Shown piece by piece: positions 1 through 7,821 of a DNA stretch of 43,424 nt. Location: positions 1 through 43,424 of the forward strand of contig CAVAJF010000014.1 of NCBI GenBank assembly GCA_963588905.1, given 5' to 3'. The notes under the pieces were generated by a model. It was not told the DNA's origin. It ran no database searches and saw only the letters and a list, made by a program, of their open reading frames with translations. The DNA is from Butyricicoccus_A sp963588905. Its GTDB lineage: Bacteria > Bacillota > Clostridia > Oscillospirales > Butyricicoccaceae. A program made the translations under genes and the position numbers. Numbering within the stretch: the stretch's first letter is position 1; every line of letters starts with the position of its first letter.

Positions 1-365
1 GTGGCACTAAAGATCACACCAGCCAACTCATCCTGCTGAAACGATTTCAGATATTGCAGCTCTTTTTCCACACTATTTTCCGTATTGGCAAGCAGCATCC
101 GATAGCCCGCTCGATTGAGCACCTGTGAAATGCCTGCGACCATACGCGAAATGCTCTCGGAACTGATTTTCGGAATGACAATACCAACGGTCGGACTTTT
201 GCCTGGTGTGGTCTGCTGAGAAGCACGGTTGGGCACATATCCGGTCTGTTCCACGACTTTGCGGATTTTTTCCTTTTTCTCCTCGCTGACATATCCATGA
301 TTGAAATACCGCGACACGCACGCCTTGGACACATTCGCGAGCTGCGCAATTTCTGTAATCGTCAT
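1..365 (-). CDS. LacI-family transcriptional regulator (partial, C-terminus beyond window)
   Basis: The N-terminal 121 residues are present and the rest lies before base 1. The protein opens MTITEIAQLANVSKACVSRYF, a typical LacI/GalR helix-turn-helix (residues 1-22), followed by the hinge stretch (GYVPN) and the start of the periplasmic-binding-like effector domain (VGIVIPKISSE). The ATG at 365 follows GGAGGGA at 371-377. Family members bind operators as dimers and respond to sugars; many regulate nearby sugar-use genes, but the target here cannot be told because the neighbourhood is outside the window. Transcribed away from rpsI's terminator. Confidence 0.93.
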   Translation of the reverse strand, partial: MTITEIAQLANVSKACVSRYFNHGYVSEEKKEKIRKVVEQTGYVPNRASQQTTPGKSPTVGIVIPKISSESISRMVAGISQVLNRAGYRMLLANTENSVEKELQYLKSFQQDELAGVIFSA

Positions 366-391
366 ACCAATCCCTCCGTTCTATGCTAGTT

Positions 392-428
392 CAAAAAACC
401 ACCGAATCCAAGTAGAAACGGTGGTTTT
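392..428 (-). terminator. Rho-independent terminator of rplM-rpsI
   Basis: A 9-bp perfect stem (396-404 with 419-427) is followed on the minus strand by six T. It lies 35 bases past the rpsI stop and just upstream of the LacI-type gene. Confidence 0.85.
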
Positions 429-462
429 GCTTTTGCAATTGTTGCAGAAATAATAGTTGAAA

Positions 463-870
463 TTATCTCTTGGAGAACTGCGGAGCGCGACGTGCAGCCT
501 TCAGGCCGTATTTCTTTCTTTCCTTCATTCTCGGGTCACGGGTCAGGAAGCCAGCTGCCTTCAGGATCGGACGATACTCGTCAGAATTAGCCTGCAGCAG
601 TGCACGAGCGATGCCGTGACGGATTGCACCAGCCTGGCCGGTAAAGCCGCCGCCAGCTACAGTGCAAACGATGTCGAACTTCTCAGTGGTCTTGGTAGCT
701 TCCAGCGGCTGACGAACGATCAGCTTCAGGGTATCCAGACCAAAGTAGTTGTCGAGGGTACGATTGTTGATGGTGATTTCACCAGTACCGCCCGGAATCA
801 GACGAACTCTTGCAACAGAGGACTTTCTTCTGCCGGTGCCGTAGAAATATGCTTTCTTAGGTGTGTACAT
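463..870 (-). CDS. rpsI: 30S ribosomal protein S9
   Basis: 135 residues, the usual length for bacterial S9. It carries the conserved start YFYGTGRRKSSVARVRL and the basic C-terminal tail ending QFSKR that reaches toward the P-site tRNA in the 30S subunit. SD AAGGAGGAA sits before the ATG at 870. It lies 24 bases after rplM in the near-universal rplM-rpsI pair, so both are made from the promoter at 1424-1452 and end at the terminator at 392-428. Confidence 0.98.
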   Translation of the reverse strand: MYTPKKAYFYGTGRRKSSVARVRLIPGGTGEITINNRTLDNYFGLDTLKLIVRQPLEATKTTEKFDIVCTVAGGGFTGQAGAIRHGIARALLQANSDEYRPILKAAGFLTRDPRMKERKKYGLKAARRAPQFSKR

Positions 871-894
871 GACTTAATTTCCTCCTTGTAAGAA

Positions 895-1326
895 TTACTT
901 GCCAGCCCAAACGGTCGGCTGCTGTGCTTCGTGGTTGTGCTCCTCGCCTGCGTAAACCTTCAGACGGGTTGCAGCCTTGCGGCCAATGGAATTCTTCGGG
1001 AGCATACCCTTAACTGCCAGCTCGATTGCCAGTTCCGGACGCTCAGCCATCAAAGTCTTGTACTGAGTCTCCTTCAGGCCACCGATCCAGCCAGAATGTC
1101 TCTGGTAGTACTTCTGAGTCAGCTTGTTGCCGGTCAGGATTGCCTTAGAAGCGTTGATAACGATAACGAAATCGCCGGTATCAACGTGCGGGGTGAACTC
1201 TACCTTATGCTTGCCGCGAAGGAGAGCTGCTACAGTAGCTGCGGTACGACCCAGCGGCTTGTTTGCTGCGTCGACGATATACCACTTGCGGTCAATGTTT
1301 TCAGCCTTAGCCATATAAGTGGACAT
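895..1326 (-). CDS. rplM: 50S ribosomal protein L13
   Basis: 143 residues with the family signatures DRKWYIVDA, LGR, the YYQRHSGWIGG stretch and MLPKNSIGRKA. L13 is an early-assembly protein of the large subunit and in some bacteria represses its own mRNA. The ATG at 1326 follows GGAGG; a second in-frame ATG four codons later has no better SD. First gene of the rplM-rpsI operon, with a 90-base leader that folds (see leader entry). Confidence 0.98.
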   Translation of the reverse strand: MSTYMAKAENIDRKWYIVDAANKPLGRTAATVAALLRGKHKVEFTPHVDTGDFVIVINASKAILTGNKLTQKYYQRHSGWIGGLKETQYKTLMAERPELAIELAVKGMLPKNSIGRKAATRLKVYAGEEHNHEAQQPTVWAGK

Positions 1327-1381
1327 GATCTAACCTCCGATTATAATTTTTATCTGAAATGTTTCATTTCCATTCGGTATT

Positions 1382-1415
1382 GCTCGAAATCCGAACTTTT
1401 CCCCGTTTTTCGAGC
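1382..1415 (-). promoter_or_regulatory. Leader hairpin of rplM mRNA (possible L13 autoregulatory site)
   Basis: Perfect 8-bp inverted repeat GCTCGAAA/TTTCGAGC (1382-1389, 1408-1415) at the very start of the predicted transcript, with a smaller AAC/GTT helix inside. L13 leaders that bind the protein are known from Firmicutes; assigning this hairpin to that class is inference. Confidence 0.5.
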
Positions 1416-1423
1416 GCTATATT

Positions 1424-1452
1424 GTTATACCACATTCAAAATCCAAAGTCAA
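1424..1452 (-). promoter_or_regulatory. Sigma-A promoter of rplM-rpsI
   Basis: TTGACT (1447-1452), 17-bp spacer, TATAAC (1424-1429), read on the minus strand. Start predicted near 1417, giving a ~90-base leader. Confidence 0.85.
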
Positions 1453-1490
1453 CACATTTTTTGAAGATTTTAATTTTCCACATATCAATC

Positions 1491-1520
1491 TCTTGTTTTC
1501 TCTTGTTTTCTCTTGTTTTC
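1491..1520. repeat. Three tandem copies of a 10-bp unit (TCTTGTTTTC)
   Basis: The unit occurs at 1491-1500, 1501-1510 and 1511-1520 without mismatch, between the divergent rplM and TtcA-like promoters. No function is evident; slippage or a spacing element are both possible. Confidence 0.9.
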
Positions 1521-1628
1521 TCCCGAATACTCGCAACCCAAATAAAAATTTTTCTCTGTCCAATTGTCGAGGGATGCAGTATAATAGATATATTATGGCG
1601 CGAAACATGCGCGTTTCGGAGGAAAATC

Positions 1629-2369
1629 ATGCAGAAAATGCTCTCTTATGTCCGCCGTGCGGTGGATCAATACCATATGATTGAAGAAGGCGACGTCATT
1701 GCTGTCGGCGTGTCCGGCGGCAAGGATTCCCTCGCCCTGTTGTCCGCGCTCGCAGGACTGCGGCGCTTCTATCCCAAGAAATTTGAAGTCAAAGCCATTA
1801 CCTTGGAAATGGGCTACGAAGAAATGGATTTCACGCCGGTTGCCAAGCTGTGTGAAGAATTGCAGGTGGAATACATCACGGAACAGACCGAAATCAAAAC
1901 CGTGGTCTTTGACATCCGCAAGGAGGAAAATCCGTGCTCCCTGTGCGCAAACATGCGCCGCGGCGCGCTCAACAGCACAGCCAAAGCGCACGGCTGTAAT
2001 AAAGTTGCGCTCGGTCATCATTTTGACGATGTGGTCGAGACCGTGCTCATGTCTCTGTTATATGAAGGCCGATTCAGCTGCTTTTTGCCTGTGACACACT
2101 TAGACTGCGCGGAAATCACCGTCATTCGTCCGATGCTCTACGTGCCGGAATCCTATATTCGTTCGCTTGCCAAGCGGCTGGAGCTGCCCATCGTGCACAA
2201 TCCCTGTCCGGCAGACGGCAGCACCAAGCGCGAAGAAATCAAGCAGCTGTTGCGCACCTTGGAGCAGACCAATCACGGCGTGCGCCAGCGCATCTTTGGT
2301 GCCATCCAGCGGTATCCGCTCAAAGGCTGGGCACCGGATAAAACCGTGCGCAGAAAAAAGGGAGAATAA
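1629..2369 (+). CDS. ttcA: TtcA-like tRNA 2-thiocytidine-type PP-loop sulfurtransferase
   Basis: 246 residues. An ATP-pyrophosphatase loop (VSGGKDS, residues 29-35), a CxxC pair followed by MRRG (CSLCANMRRG) and a later Cys in NPCPADG match the TtcA arrangement, in which three cysteines hold a 4Fe-4S cluster and ATP activates a tRNA base for thiolation (C32 in Escherichia coli). The ATG at 1629 is chosen because GGAGGAAA lies directly before it; an upstream open frame back to 1359 has no SD. The related TtuA/NcsA groups act on U54 or U34, so the tRNA position is not certain. Monocistronic, with a strong terminator. Confidence 0.85.
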   Translation: MQKMLSYVRRAVDQYHMIEEGDVIAVGVSGGKDSLALLSALAGLRRFYPKKFEVKAITLEMGYEEMDFTPVAKLCEELQVEYITEQTEIKTVVFDIRKEENPCSLCANMRRGALNSTAKAHGCNKVALGHHFDDVVETVLMSLLYEGRFSCFLPVTHLDCAEITVIRPMLYVPESYIRSLAKRLELPIVHNPCPADGSTKREEIKQLLRTLEQTNHGVRQRIFGAIQRYPLKGWAPDKTVRRKKGE

Positions 2370-2374
2370 CCGAA

Positions 2375-2412
2375 AAAAAGCTTCTTGTCCAATCAGACAA
2401 GAAGCTTTTTGC
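2375..2412. terminator. Bidirectional terminator between TtcA-like gene and acyltransferase
   Basis: 15-bp perfect stem (2375-2389 with 2396-2410), 6-base loop, A-rich on one flank and T-rich on the other, between two convergent genes. Confidence 0.93.
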
Positions 2413-2419
2413 TTTATAT

Positions 2420-3835
2420 TTACTTTGCCGAACGGCTATAGGTGCGGCTCTTTTTCGTATGCTTATTGACCGGCTTTTCGGTCTTGGTGCTCTTGCGCAC
2501 GACGCGGTACTTATTGCTCGGACGCTTCATCAGGCGTGTGCCCTCATAGCGCGTCGGATGATAGGTATACACCTTGGTGTTCGCATGAATGCCGCAGTCT
2601 GCCAATTGCGCCAGAATCGCATCGGACAGCGCCGCGGTGTCCTCACGCTGTGCCAGCGAAATCTTCATGACGCCCTGATACGAGCTGACCAGAATGCCAA
2701 ACGGCTGATAGCCGCACGGCAGAATCGCACCATAATCCTCGATATATGCCTGCATACTCTCCGGAATATCAAATCTGCCGATATTGGTCAAGATAAAGCT
2801 GTCGCGGTACACATAATTGCGTGCCATATCGCGCATCATGGTTTCCTTTTCCTCGATATTCATCTCGGCATGATGACCTTCCGAAACACGCGTGCTGCCA
2901 GCCTTACCCCAATATGCCGCATGGCGCGGCGCGCGCTGGGTGTCAAACATCGCGCGAACCTTCTGACAGGCTTCTGCAAACGGCAAAGAGAACCAATCGT
3001 ATTCAAACGGCAGATCCAGCAGAGAAACAAAGAAATGGGTGGTGTCAGACGGAACGATCTGACGCAGATCCATCGGGATCTCTGCGACAACCGGTGTGCC
3101 TGCATCCTGCTCGGTATAATACGTGCGGTACAGCGCAAACGAAATCGCTGTGTACAGCAGGCTGATCGGCGATGCGCCGTGTGCATGAGTCCAATTTCTC
3201 AGCTCCGCATACGGAAACGTGATTTCCGTCATGCGCTCATTGCCTTCTCTGTCGGCAACCGGTGCATGGAACGACTTTTCCACGGTATAATGTCCCTCTT
3301 CCGACGGATTGGCCTGATCCAGCTTGGCATATCCATCTTCACATTCGCTGAGCTGAAAGTCTGTCTCATGCGTGCGAATGCTGCCATCGTTACAGACCGG
3401 CTTGCCGCACAGTGTCAGATATTCAAACAGCACGGCGCGGATAAACTGGTCAAACCCATGTCCATCACACAGCGAATGCTGATATTCCATATAAATGGTC
3501 TGATCCTTCCAACCCAGCGTAAACAGATAGCCGTTGTTGTCTTCCGAGCCGATATAATACGGGGAAACATCCGAGAACGGCAGAACAACCGGCGGCAGTG
3601 GATTGAAATAATAATGATAGGCATCCGTGTCACGCGACAGGCCGACGCGCATCTGCGGAAACCGTTCCAGTGCACGTTCTGCCGCCTGCTGCAGCAGTTC
3701 CGGACGAACCGGCTCTGTCATGCGAATGATATGACGCGGTGCACATGCCAGCTCTCGATGGGTTGCGTACATAAAAACCGGACCATAGCTGTCCGCTTGC
3801 AAAATCTTTTTCGGTAAATGCTTCATTGTATACAT
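2420..3835 (-). CDS. Condensation/acetyltransferase-fold protein (alcohol or wax-ester acyltransferase-like)
   Basis: 471 residues with an HxxxDG active-site motif (H120-S-L-C-D124-G125) inside a chloramphenicol-acetyltransferase/condensation-type domain, as in alcohol acetyltransferases, Pap-type acyltransferases and NRPS condensation domains. Members move an acyl group from CoA or a carrier to an alcohol or amine. No carrier domain and no NRPS/PKS genes lie nearby, so a free-standing acyltransferase is likely. The last ~35 residues are a Lys/Arg/Ser-rich tail. ATG at 3835 after GGAGG. Substrate unknown. Confidence 0.75.
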   Translation of the reverse strand: MYTMKHLPKKILQADSYGPVFMYATHRELACAPRHIIRMTEPVRPELLQQAAERALERFPQMRVGLSRDTDAYHYYFNPLPPVVLPFSDVSPYYIGSEDNNGYLFTLGWKDQTIYMEYQHSLCDGHGFDQFIRAVLFEYLTLCGKPVCNDGSIRTHETDFQLSECEDGYAKLDQANPSEEGHYTVEKSFHAPVADREGNERMTEITFPYAELRNWTHAHGASPISLLYTAISFALYRTYYTEQDAGTPVVAEIPMDLRQIVPSDTTHFFVSLLDLPFEYDWFSLPFAEACQKVRAMFDTQRAPRHAAYWGKAGSTRVSEGHHAEMNIEEKETMMRDMARNYVYRDSFILTNIGRFDIPESMQAYIEDYGAILPCGYQPFGILVSSYQGVMKISLAQREDTAALSDAILAQLADCGIHANTKVYTYHPTRYEGTRLMKRPSNKYRVVRKSTKTEKPVNKHTKKSRTYSRSAK

Positions 3836-3889
3836 GGAAAAACCTCCTGATTTCCATCATGGTGGTGTTGCTCTTTTCTTGATGTTTCC

Positions 3890-3918
3890 AGTATACGGTT
3901 CGTTCGTGAGAGAAACAA
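3890..3918 (-). promoter_or_regulatory. Promoter of the acyltransferase gene
   Basis: TTGTTT (3913-3918), 17-bp spacer, TATACT (3890-3895) on the minus strand. The rest of the 295-base gap to the next gene holds only this promoter and the terminator at 4058-4096. Confidence 0.75.
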
Positions 3919-4057
3919 GAGCAGATATTTCCGAAAATTTCCTGCTGTGTCCCGCCGGTTATAAGCATTTTAACCAACACTTATAATTTAACTGTCTAAA
4001 ATAACACAAATATCATCGAAAACACTCGATATTTTACACTTCATCAGCAATATGCAT

Positions 4058-4096
4058 AATAAAAGAACAGCCGTAAAATCCAAACGATTCTACGAC
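4058..4096 (-). terminator. Terminator of the AIM24-family gene
   Basis: 11-bp stem with two G-T pairs (4070-4080 with 4086-4096), 5-base loop, then a T-rich run on the minus strand. Confidence 0.8.
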
Positions 4097-4130
4097 TGCT
4101 CGTGCGTCTTTTTTATTTATGCTGAATGAC

Positions 4131-4817
4131 TTAATTTCCCGTATTGATCGGCAAATACGGAATGAGCTTCTTTGCCAGCTCCGAGGTAGTCATAGTCTGG
4201 AGCCAAACCCGACCCGGTCCGCGCAGCGTGGACAGGAACAAGCCCTCACCGCCAAACAAAATATTCTTAAATCCCTTCACCATTTCAGCTGAATACTGAA
4301 CCGAAGTCTCAAACGCGGCAATATTGCCGGTATCCACGCGCAACAATTCACCCGGTGCCAGATCAATGGCTTGCACACTGCCGTCAATCTCACAGAACAC
4401 CGCACCGTTGCCGGAATACTTTTGCAGGATAAATCCTTCGCCGCCAAACAAACCGCCCTTGACACCGCGGTTAAAATAGGTAGACAGCTGTACGCTGTGC
4501 TCTGCACACAAAAATGCACCCTTTTGTGCGATAATCTCATAATCTGGACGAATATCAAACTTCAAAATCTGTCCCGGCATCGTCGCCGCAAAGGTCACTT
4601 CATCGACATCGCGGGTCGCGGTAAACGTCGCCATAAACAGAGATTCACCAGAAAACATTCTGCCGAATGCCTTTCCCAGTCCGCCCTTCATGTTAGAGTC
4701 CATCTGTACGCCCTCAGTCATCCAGCTCATGCCGCCCGACTGCGTATAGACACTCTCACCGCGTGACAAACGAATGGTCACTGCCGGCATCATATCGCCA
4801 AAAATCTTATACTGCAT
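4131..4817 (-). CDS. AIM24 family protein (TIGR00266-type)
   Basis: 228 residues of Gly-rich beta structure. GESVYTQSGGMSWM near the N-terminus and two FGGEG repeats (GGLFGGEGFILQKYSG, ILFGGEGLFLSTLRG) are hallmarks of this family. The family is named after a yeast mitochondrial protein; the bacterial role is not established. ATG at 4817 follows AAGGAGGAG. It appears to be a single-gene unit with an extended -10 promoter and its own terminator. Confidence 0.88.
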   Translation of the reverse strand: MQYKIFGDMMPAVTIRLSRGESVYTQSGGMSWMTEGVQMDSNMKGGLGKAFGRMFSGESLFMATFTATRDVDEVTFAATMPGQILKFDIRPDYEIIAQKGAFLCAEHSVQLSTYFNRGVKGGLFGGEGFILQKYSGNGAVFCEIDGSVQAIDLAPGELLRVDTGNIAAFETSVQYSAEMVKGFKNILFGGEGLFLSTLRGPGRVWLQTMTTSELAKKLIPYLPINTGN

Positions 4818-4858
4818 AGCTCCTCCTTATCTCCGGAGATGGTTCTCTCTACAGTATC

Positions 4859-4867
4859 AGTATAGCA
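4859..4867 (-). promoter_or_regulatory. Extended -10 promoter of the AIM24 gene
   Basis: TGC directly followed by TATACT on the minus strand; no good -35 at 17 bp. The element sits a few bases before the stop codon of the neighbouring exported-protein gene. Confidence 0.55.
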
Positions 4868-4872
4868 TACAT

Positions 4873-5658
4873 TTAGTGCAAAGTATATTCCGTTCCGTTG
4901 ACCGTCAGAGATTGTGCATGTTTCAGATCAATGCCGTCATGCATCTCAAAATAATGCGCGTAGCAATTGAAATTCTGCGCATCCTGTTCGCCATACAGTT
5001 CCACAGGCTTGAGCTGCTTTTCGCTGCCGTCCGCAAAAGTTACCGTGACATCCGGTGTGCCATAGACATACTCTTTCCAATCCGTATCCCACTGTGTAGA
5101 CGGTTCTAAATAACCCGGAAGCGTATATTGAAGAGAAATTCGATTGGTATTTACGCGAATCTCATCGAGCGTGCCCTTTCTGCCGGAGGCGCTGGTGAGC
5201 GGTATATGCGGCTGGACGCTCTTGTCCTTCAATACCGTAATCGGCACGGTTTCATACACGCCATTGCCTTGTACAAAAAGCTTGATGTTCTCTGTGCCCT
5301 TGCAGTCCACACTGCATACAATCACTGCCTGTTTGCTGCGCTCGTCATACTCCAAGACACTGACACCACAAGAGCCGGTGCTTGCCGTAATCATCAGATT
5401 TTCTGCTGCCTGTTCGCTGTCTATCGGTTTCACAGCAATGCGCACGTCAGCTGTTGTTCCATCGGATACGGAATCCAAAATTCGGAGAACAGGCGTGCCC
5501 TTGGTGATTTTCAGTTGCTGCACAGCAGCTTTGCCCTGTGTGCTGCGCGCAGGCATTCCATTCTGCGAGGTTGCATAGCCCACACCGGTGCACACGGTTG
5601 CCGTAGCAACGGCGCATAAAATCAGGCGGTACGCGGTGTTTTTCCGGCCATTTTTCAT
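4873..5658 (-). CDS. Exported protein of unknown function, paralogue of next gene
   Basis: 261 residues with an N-terminal signal or membrane anchor (Lys/Arg start, then LILCAVATATVCTGVGYA) and a beta-rich exported part. The last ~160 residues closely match the neighbouring gene: shared stretches include VPITVLKDKSVQ, TPDVTVTFADGS and ESLTVNGTxYTLH-like ends. That C-terminal block resembles Ig-like domains of DUF4179/DUF5643-type Firmicutes surface proteins, but I cannot confirm membership. Own promoter with good consensus, so it is not simply co-transcribed with its twin. Confidence 0.7.
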   Translation of the reverse strand: MKNGRKNTAYRLILCAVATATVCTGVGYATSQNGMPARSTQGKAAVQQLKITKGTPVLRILDSVSDGTTADVRIAVKPIDSEQAAENLMITASTGSCGVSVLEYDERSKQAVIVCSVDCKGTENIKLFVQGNGVYETVPITVLKDKSVQPHIPLTSASGRKGTLDEIRVNTNRISLQYTLPGYLEPSTQWDTDWKEYVYGTPDVTVTFADGSEKQLKPVELYGEQDAQNFNCYAHYFEMHDGIDLKHAQSLTVNGTEYTLH

Positions 5659-5715
5659 ATCTTCCAGCTCCTTCCAATTCTTACGTTCAATGATACTATC
5701 CTCTATTTGTGTATT

Positions 5716-5744
5716 ATTGTAACATATAATTAGACCACTGTAAA
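5716..5744 (-). promoter_or_regulatory. Promoter of the 4873-5658 gene
   Basis: TTTACA (5739-5744), 17-bp spacer, TACAAT (5716-5721) on the minus strand, in the 127-base gap between the paralogues. Confidence 0.8.
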
Positions 5745-5785
5745 GCTATTTATTGCCATATTTTTTTTCAAAGACAGTTATTTTT

Positions 5786-6586
5786 TTATCCGTGCAAGGT
5801 ATAGTCGGTTCCGTTGACTGTCAGAGATTCCGCGTTTTCCAAATCAATCGCGTCAGCAAGCTCAAAATAATGGGTATACGTTTTCATGACTTCCGGCTCC
5901 AAATCGCCGTGCAGTTCCTGTAACTCTAGCGTCTTTGTGCTGCCGTCTGCAAAGGTTACCGTGACATCTGGTGTGCCATGCACATATTCCTTCCAATCGT
6001 TGTCCCATTCGTTCTGTGCTTCCAGATAGCCCGGCAGCGTGTACTGGAAGGTAATTGTGCTGGTGTTCAGACGAATCTCGTTGAGCGTGCCCTTCTTGCC
6101 GGTAGCGCTGGTCAGCGGCGTGTCTGTCTGTACACTCTTGTCCTTCAATACCGTCACCGGAACCGTTGCATACACGCCATCGCCCTGCACCAAAATCTTC
6201 ATCTTTTCCGATGCATTCATATCCACACTGCATTCAAATAGAGCCTGTTTATTCTGCTCATCATATTTCAACACGCTGGCCGTGCAATCGCCGGTGCTTG
6301 TGGTAATCGTCAAATTTTCCGCCGCTTCTTTGCTGTCCAGCGGGGTCATCGTAAAGAAAATTGTCGCAGACTCTTCTCCAGAGGTCACATCAATAATCTG
6401 GAAAGTATATCCGCTCTGCTGAATCGGTGTGTGATTTTGTTTGTCATAGGTCAGCTCTTGGCTGGTCGTCTGCTGTGTGTTCTCGGATGCAGATCCGCTC
6501 GGCTGTACCGATGCACAAGCAACGCAAAAACAAGCAGTTGCCGCCGCCAATGCATAGGCAATACTCTTCTGAATGATATGTTTCAT
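5786..6586 (-). CDS. Putative lipoprotein of unknown function, paralogue of preceding exported protein
   Basis: 266 residues from the ATG at 6586, which follows AAAGGA; an upstream ATG at 6637 lacks an SD and would put charged residues before the signal sequence. The signal peptide ends near FCVACASV, a plausible lipobox with Cys 24, so it is probably lipid-anchored outside the membrane. The remainder aligns with the 4873-5658 product (blocks LTITTSTGDC, VPVTVLKDKSVQ, TPDVTVTFADGS, SLTVNGTDYTLH), indicating a tandem duplication. Ligand or role unknown. Confidence 0.7.
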   Translation of the reverse strand: MKHIIQKSIAYALAAATACFCVACASVQPSGSASENTQQTTSQELTYDKQNHTPIQQSGYTFQIIDVTSGEESATIFFTMTPLDSKEAAENLTITTSTGDCTASVLKYDEQNKQALFECSVDMNASEKMKILVQGDGVYATVPVTVLKDKSVQTDTPLTSATGKKGTLNEIRLNTSTITFQYTLPGYLEAQNEWDNDWKEYVHGTPDVTVTFADGSTKTLELQELHGDLEPEVMKTYTHYFELADAIDLENAESLTVNGTDYTLHG

Positions 6587-6622
6587 ATTCGCAATCCTTT
6601 CATGAATTTTTTTCCATCCATC

Positions 6623-6651
6623 ATAATAAAACAGCATCTATTGAATGTCAA
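6623..6651 (-). promoter_or_regulatory. Promoter of the 5786-6586 lipoprotein gene
   Basis: TTGACA (6646-6651), 17-bp spacer, TATTAT (6623-6628) on the minus strand. Both boxes overlap arms of the nested inverted repeats at 6628-6702. Confidence 0.85.
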
Positions 6652-6702
6652 AGGTTTCCGAAAATCTTTACAAACCTTTATCACAGATAACAGATGCTGT
6701 TT
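6628..6702. repeat. Nested inverted repeats over a promoter
   Basis: Outer arms AAACAGCATCT (6628-6638) and AGATGCTGTTT (6692-6702) are perfect; inner arms AAAGGTTT (6650-6657) and AAACCTTT (6672-6679) are also perfect. They could be a terminator for the upstream HTH gene or a cruciform-like operator. Confidence 0.85.
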
Positions 6703-6732
6703 GCTATTATACACCGGATTTGTGAATGTTTC

Positions 6733-6945
6733 TCATTCCGCATCCGGTTGATATTCTAAAATGTCGCCAGGCTGGCAATCCAATGCGCGGCAAATGGCGT
6801 TAAGCGTCGAAAAGCGCACCGCACTGACCTTGCCAGTCTTTAATTTTGACAAATTGACATTCGTGACACCTACCCGCTCAGAAAGCTCATTGAGGGTCAT
6901 TTTTCGGTCTGCCATCACGCGGTCAAGCCGCAAAACAATTGCCAT
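6733..6945 (-). CDS. Small Cro/C1-type HTH regulator (YozG-like)
   Basis: 70 residues that are almost entirely a helix-turn-helix (MTLNELSERVGVTNVNLSKLK, then LNAICRALDCQPGDILEY). Regulators of this size commonly pair with a DUF2975 membrane protein, as with YozG and YoaS of Bacillus subtilis, and here it follows such a gene by 15 bases. Probably an autoregulator whose activity is tied to the membrane partner; that link is inference. Confidence 0.88.
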   Translation of the reverse strand: MAIVLRLDRVMADRKMTLNELSERVGVTNVNLSKLKTGKVSAVRFSTLNAICRALDCQPGDILEYQPDAE

Positions 6946-6960
6946 AGTTCCAGTACTTCC

Positions 6961-7566
6961 TTATAGTGTTTCATCTGATTCCTTTTGCAATATCGTACCA
7001 TATTCAAAGATATAAGACAAGCTGAGAACAACGCCGCCGATCAGCCATTGATCAATCTGAATCAAGCTGCCCGTTCCGCCCTCTCCGATACCGCACAGCA
7101 TCAGAACAAGCGGGCACATTTGCCGAATGACGCTAATGACCGGAATCAAAACGCCGATCCGCCGCAATGCCTGACAATTTTTCAGGACAAAAGGCGTCTG
7201 TTCCCGTGCAATGCTGCGGAAAATGCTGCGCACCTGATACAAAATGCCGCAAAACAGCACTTTAGCAATCCATGCCGTAAAAAATCCAATCAAATACGCC
7301 AGCTTTGCCCGTTGCGCGGCATCTGCACGCAAGCTGCTGCGGGAAAAGTCAATCTCCAGCATGTTTCTGAAAAATCCCTGTCCAATCACGCCGTTTTGCG
7401 TCTGTGTCACGTGCAGAGAAAATTGATCTGCCCCCTGTGTCAGCATCCAAATGCCGATACCGAGCAGCACCAGCACATACACGCCGTACAGCCAAAACGC
7501 CGCCCGCGCGACCAAACCAATATCCTCGCACCGAGCCTGTACAGATCTCTTCGCCTGTTCACTCAT
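6961..7566 (-). CDS. DUF2975 integral membrane protein
   Basis: 201 residues with four predicted membrane segments: FWLYGVYVLVLLGIGIWML, IGFFTAWIAKVLFCGILY, IGVLIPVISVIRQMC and a C-terminal segment near LIGGVVLSLSYIFEYG. The last segment and EYGxxLQKESDETL ending are typical of DUF2975. ATG at 7566 follows AAAGGA; a longer start would place no SD. Forms an operon with the HTH gene at 6733-6945; function of the family is unknown. Confidence 0.82.
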   Translation of the reverse strand: MSEQAKRSVQARCEDIGLVARAAFWLYGVYVLVLLGIGIWMLTQGADQFSLHVTQTQNGVIGQGFFRNMLEIDFSRSSLRADAAQRAKLAYLIGFFTAWIAKVLFCGILYQVRSIFRSIAREQTPFVLKNCQALRRIGVLIPVISVIRQMCPLVLMLCGIGEGGTGSLIQIDQWLIGGVVLSLSYIFEYGTILQKESDETL

Positions 7567-7592
7567 TCCGCTCACATCCTTTCTGTACTTGC

Positions 7593-7621
7593 AGTATAGC
7601 ACAGAATTTTACTTTTGTCAT
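7593..7621 (-). promoter_or_regulatory. Promoter of the DUF2975-HTH operon
   Basis: ATGACA (7616-7621), 17-bp spacer, TATACT (7593-7598) on the minus strand. Confidence 0.75.
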
Positions 7622-7662
7622 TATATTTTTATCGTTTATCATTAAAAATCTGAGAGAGTTTT

Positions 7663-7766
7663 GGCCTCACGCACCATTCAACTTGTCTCTCATGCAGACT
7701 TGTTCATGTGCTACTCCTTCCGTCACGGCTTGCGGCGTGCCACCTTCCTCAAAGAGGAAGGCTTTT
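7663..7766 (+). repeat. Dispersed palindromic intergenic repeat (copy 1)
   Basis: A hairpin-rich stretch (GTCACGGC/GCGTGCC-type and CCTTCCTC/GAGGAAGG arms, 7726-7763) preceded by CCTCACGCAC and AACTTGTCTCT. The same two lead words and a related hairpin occur at 43255-43320. Such elements are frequent between genes of Oscillospirales; it carries no ORF. Confidence 0.6.
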
Positions 7767-7786
7767 GCTCTTTTTTCAATTCAAGC

Positions 7787-7814
7787 ATAAAAAAGGACTG
7801 CCATCAAGCAGTCC
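7787..7814 (-). terminator. Terminator of the XRE gene 7822-8085
   Basis: 6-bp GC-rich stem (7795-7800 with 7809-7814), 8-base loop, seven T on the minus strand. Confidence 0.8.
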
Positions 7815-7821
7815 CTAGATA

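Noticed and set aside
1491..1520. 10-bp triplicate as a possible regulatory array
   Set aside because: No link to either flanking promoter could be shown; listed only as a repeat.
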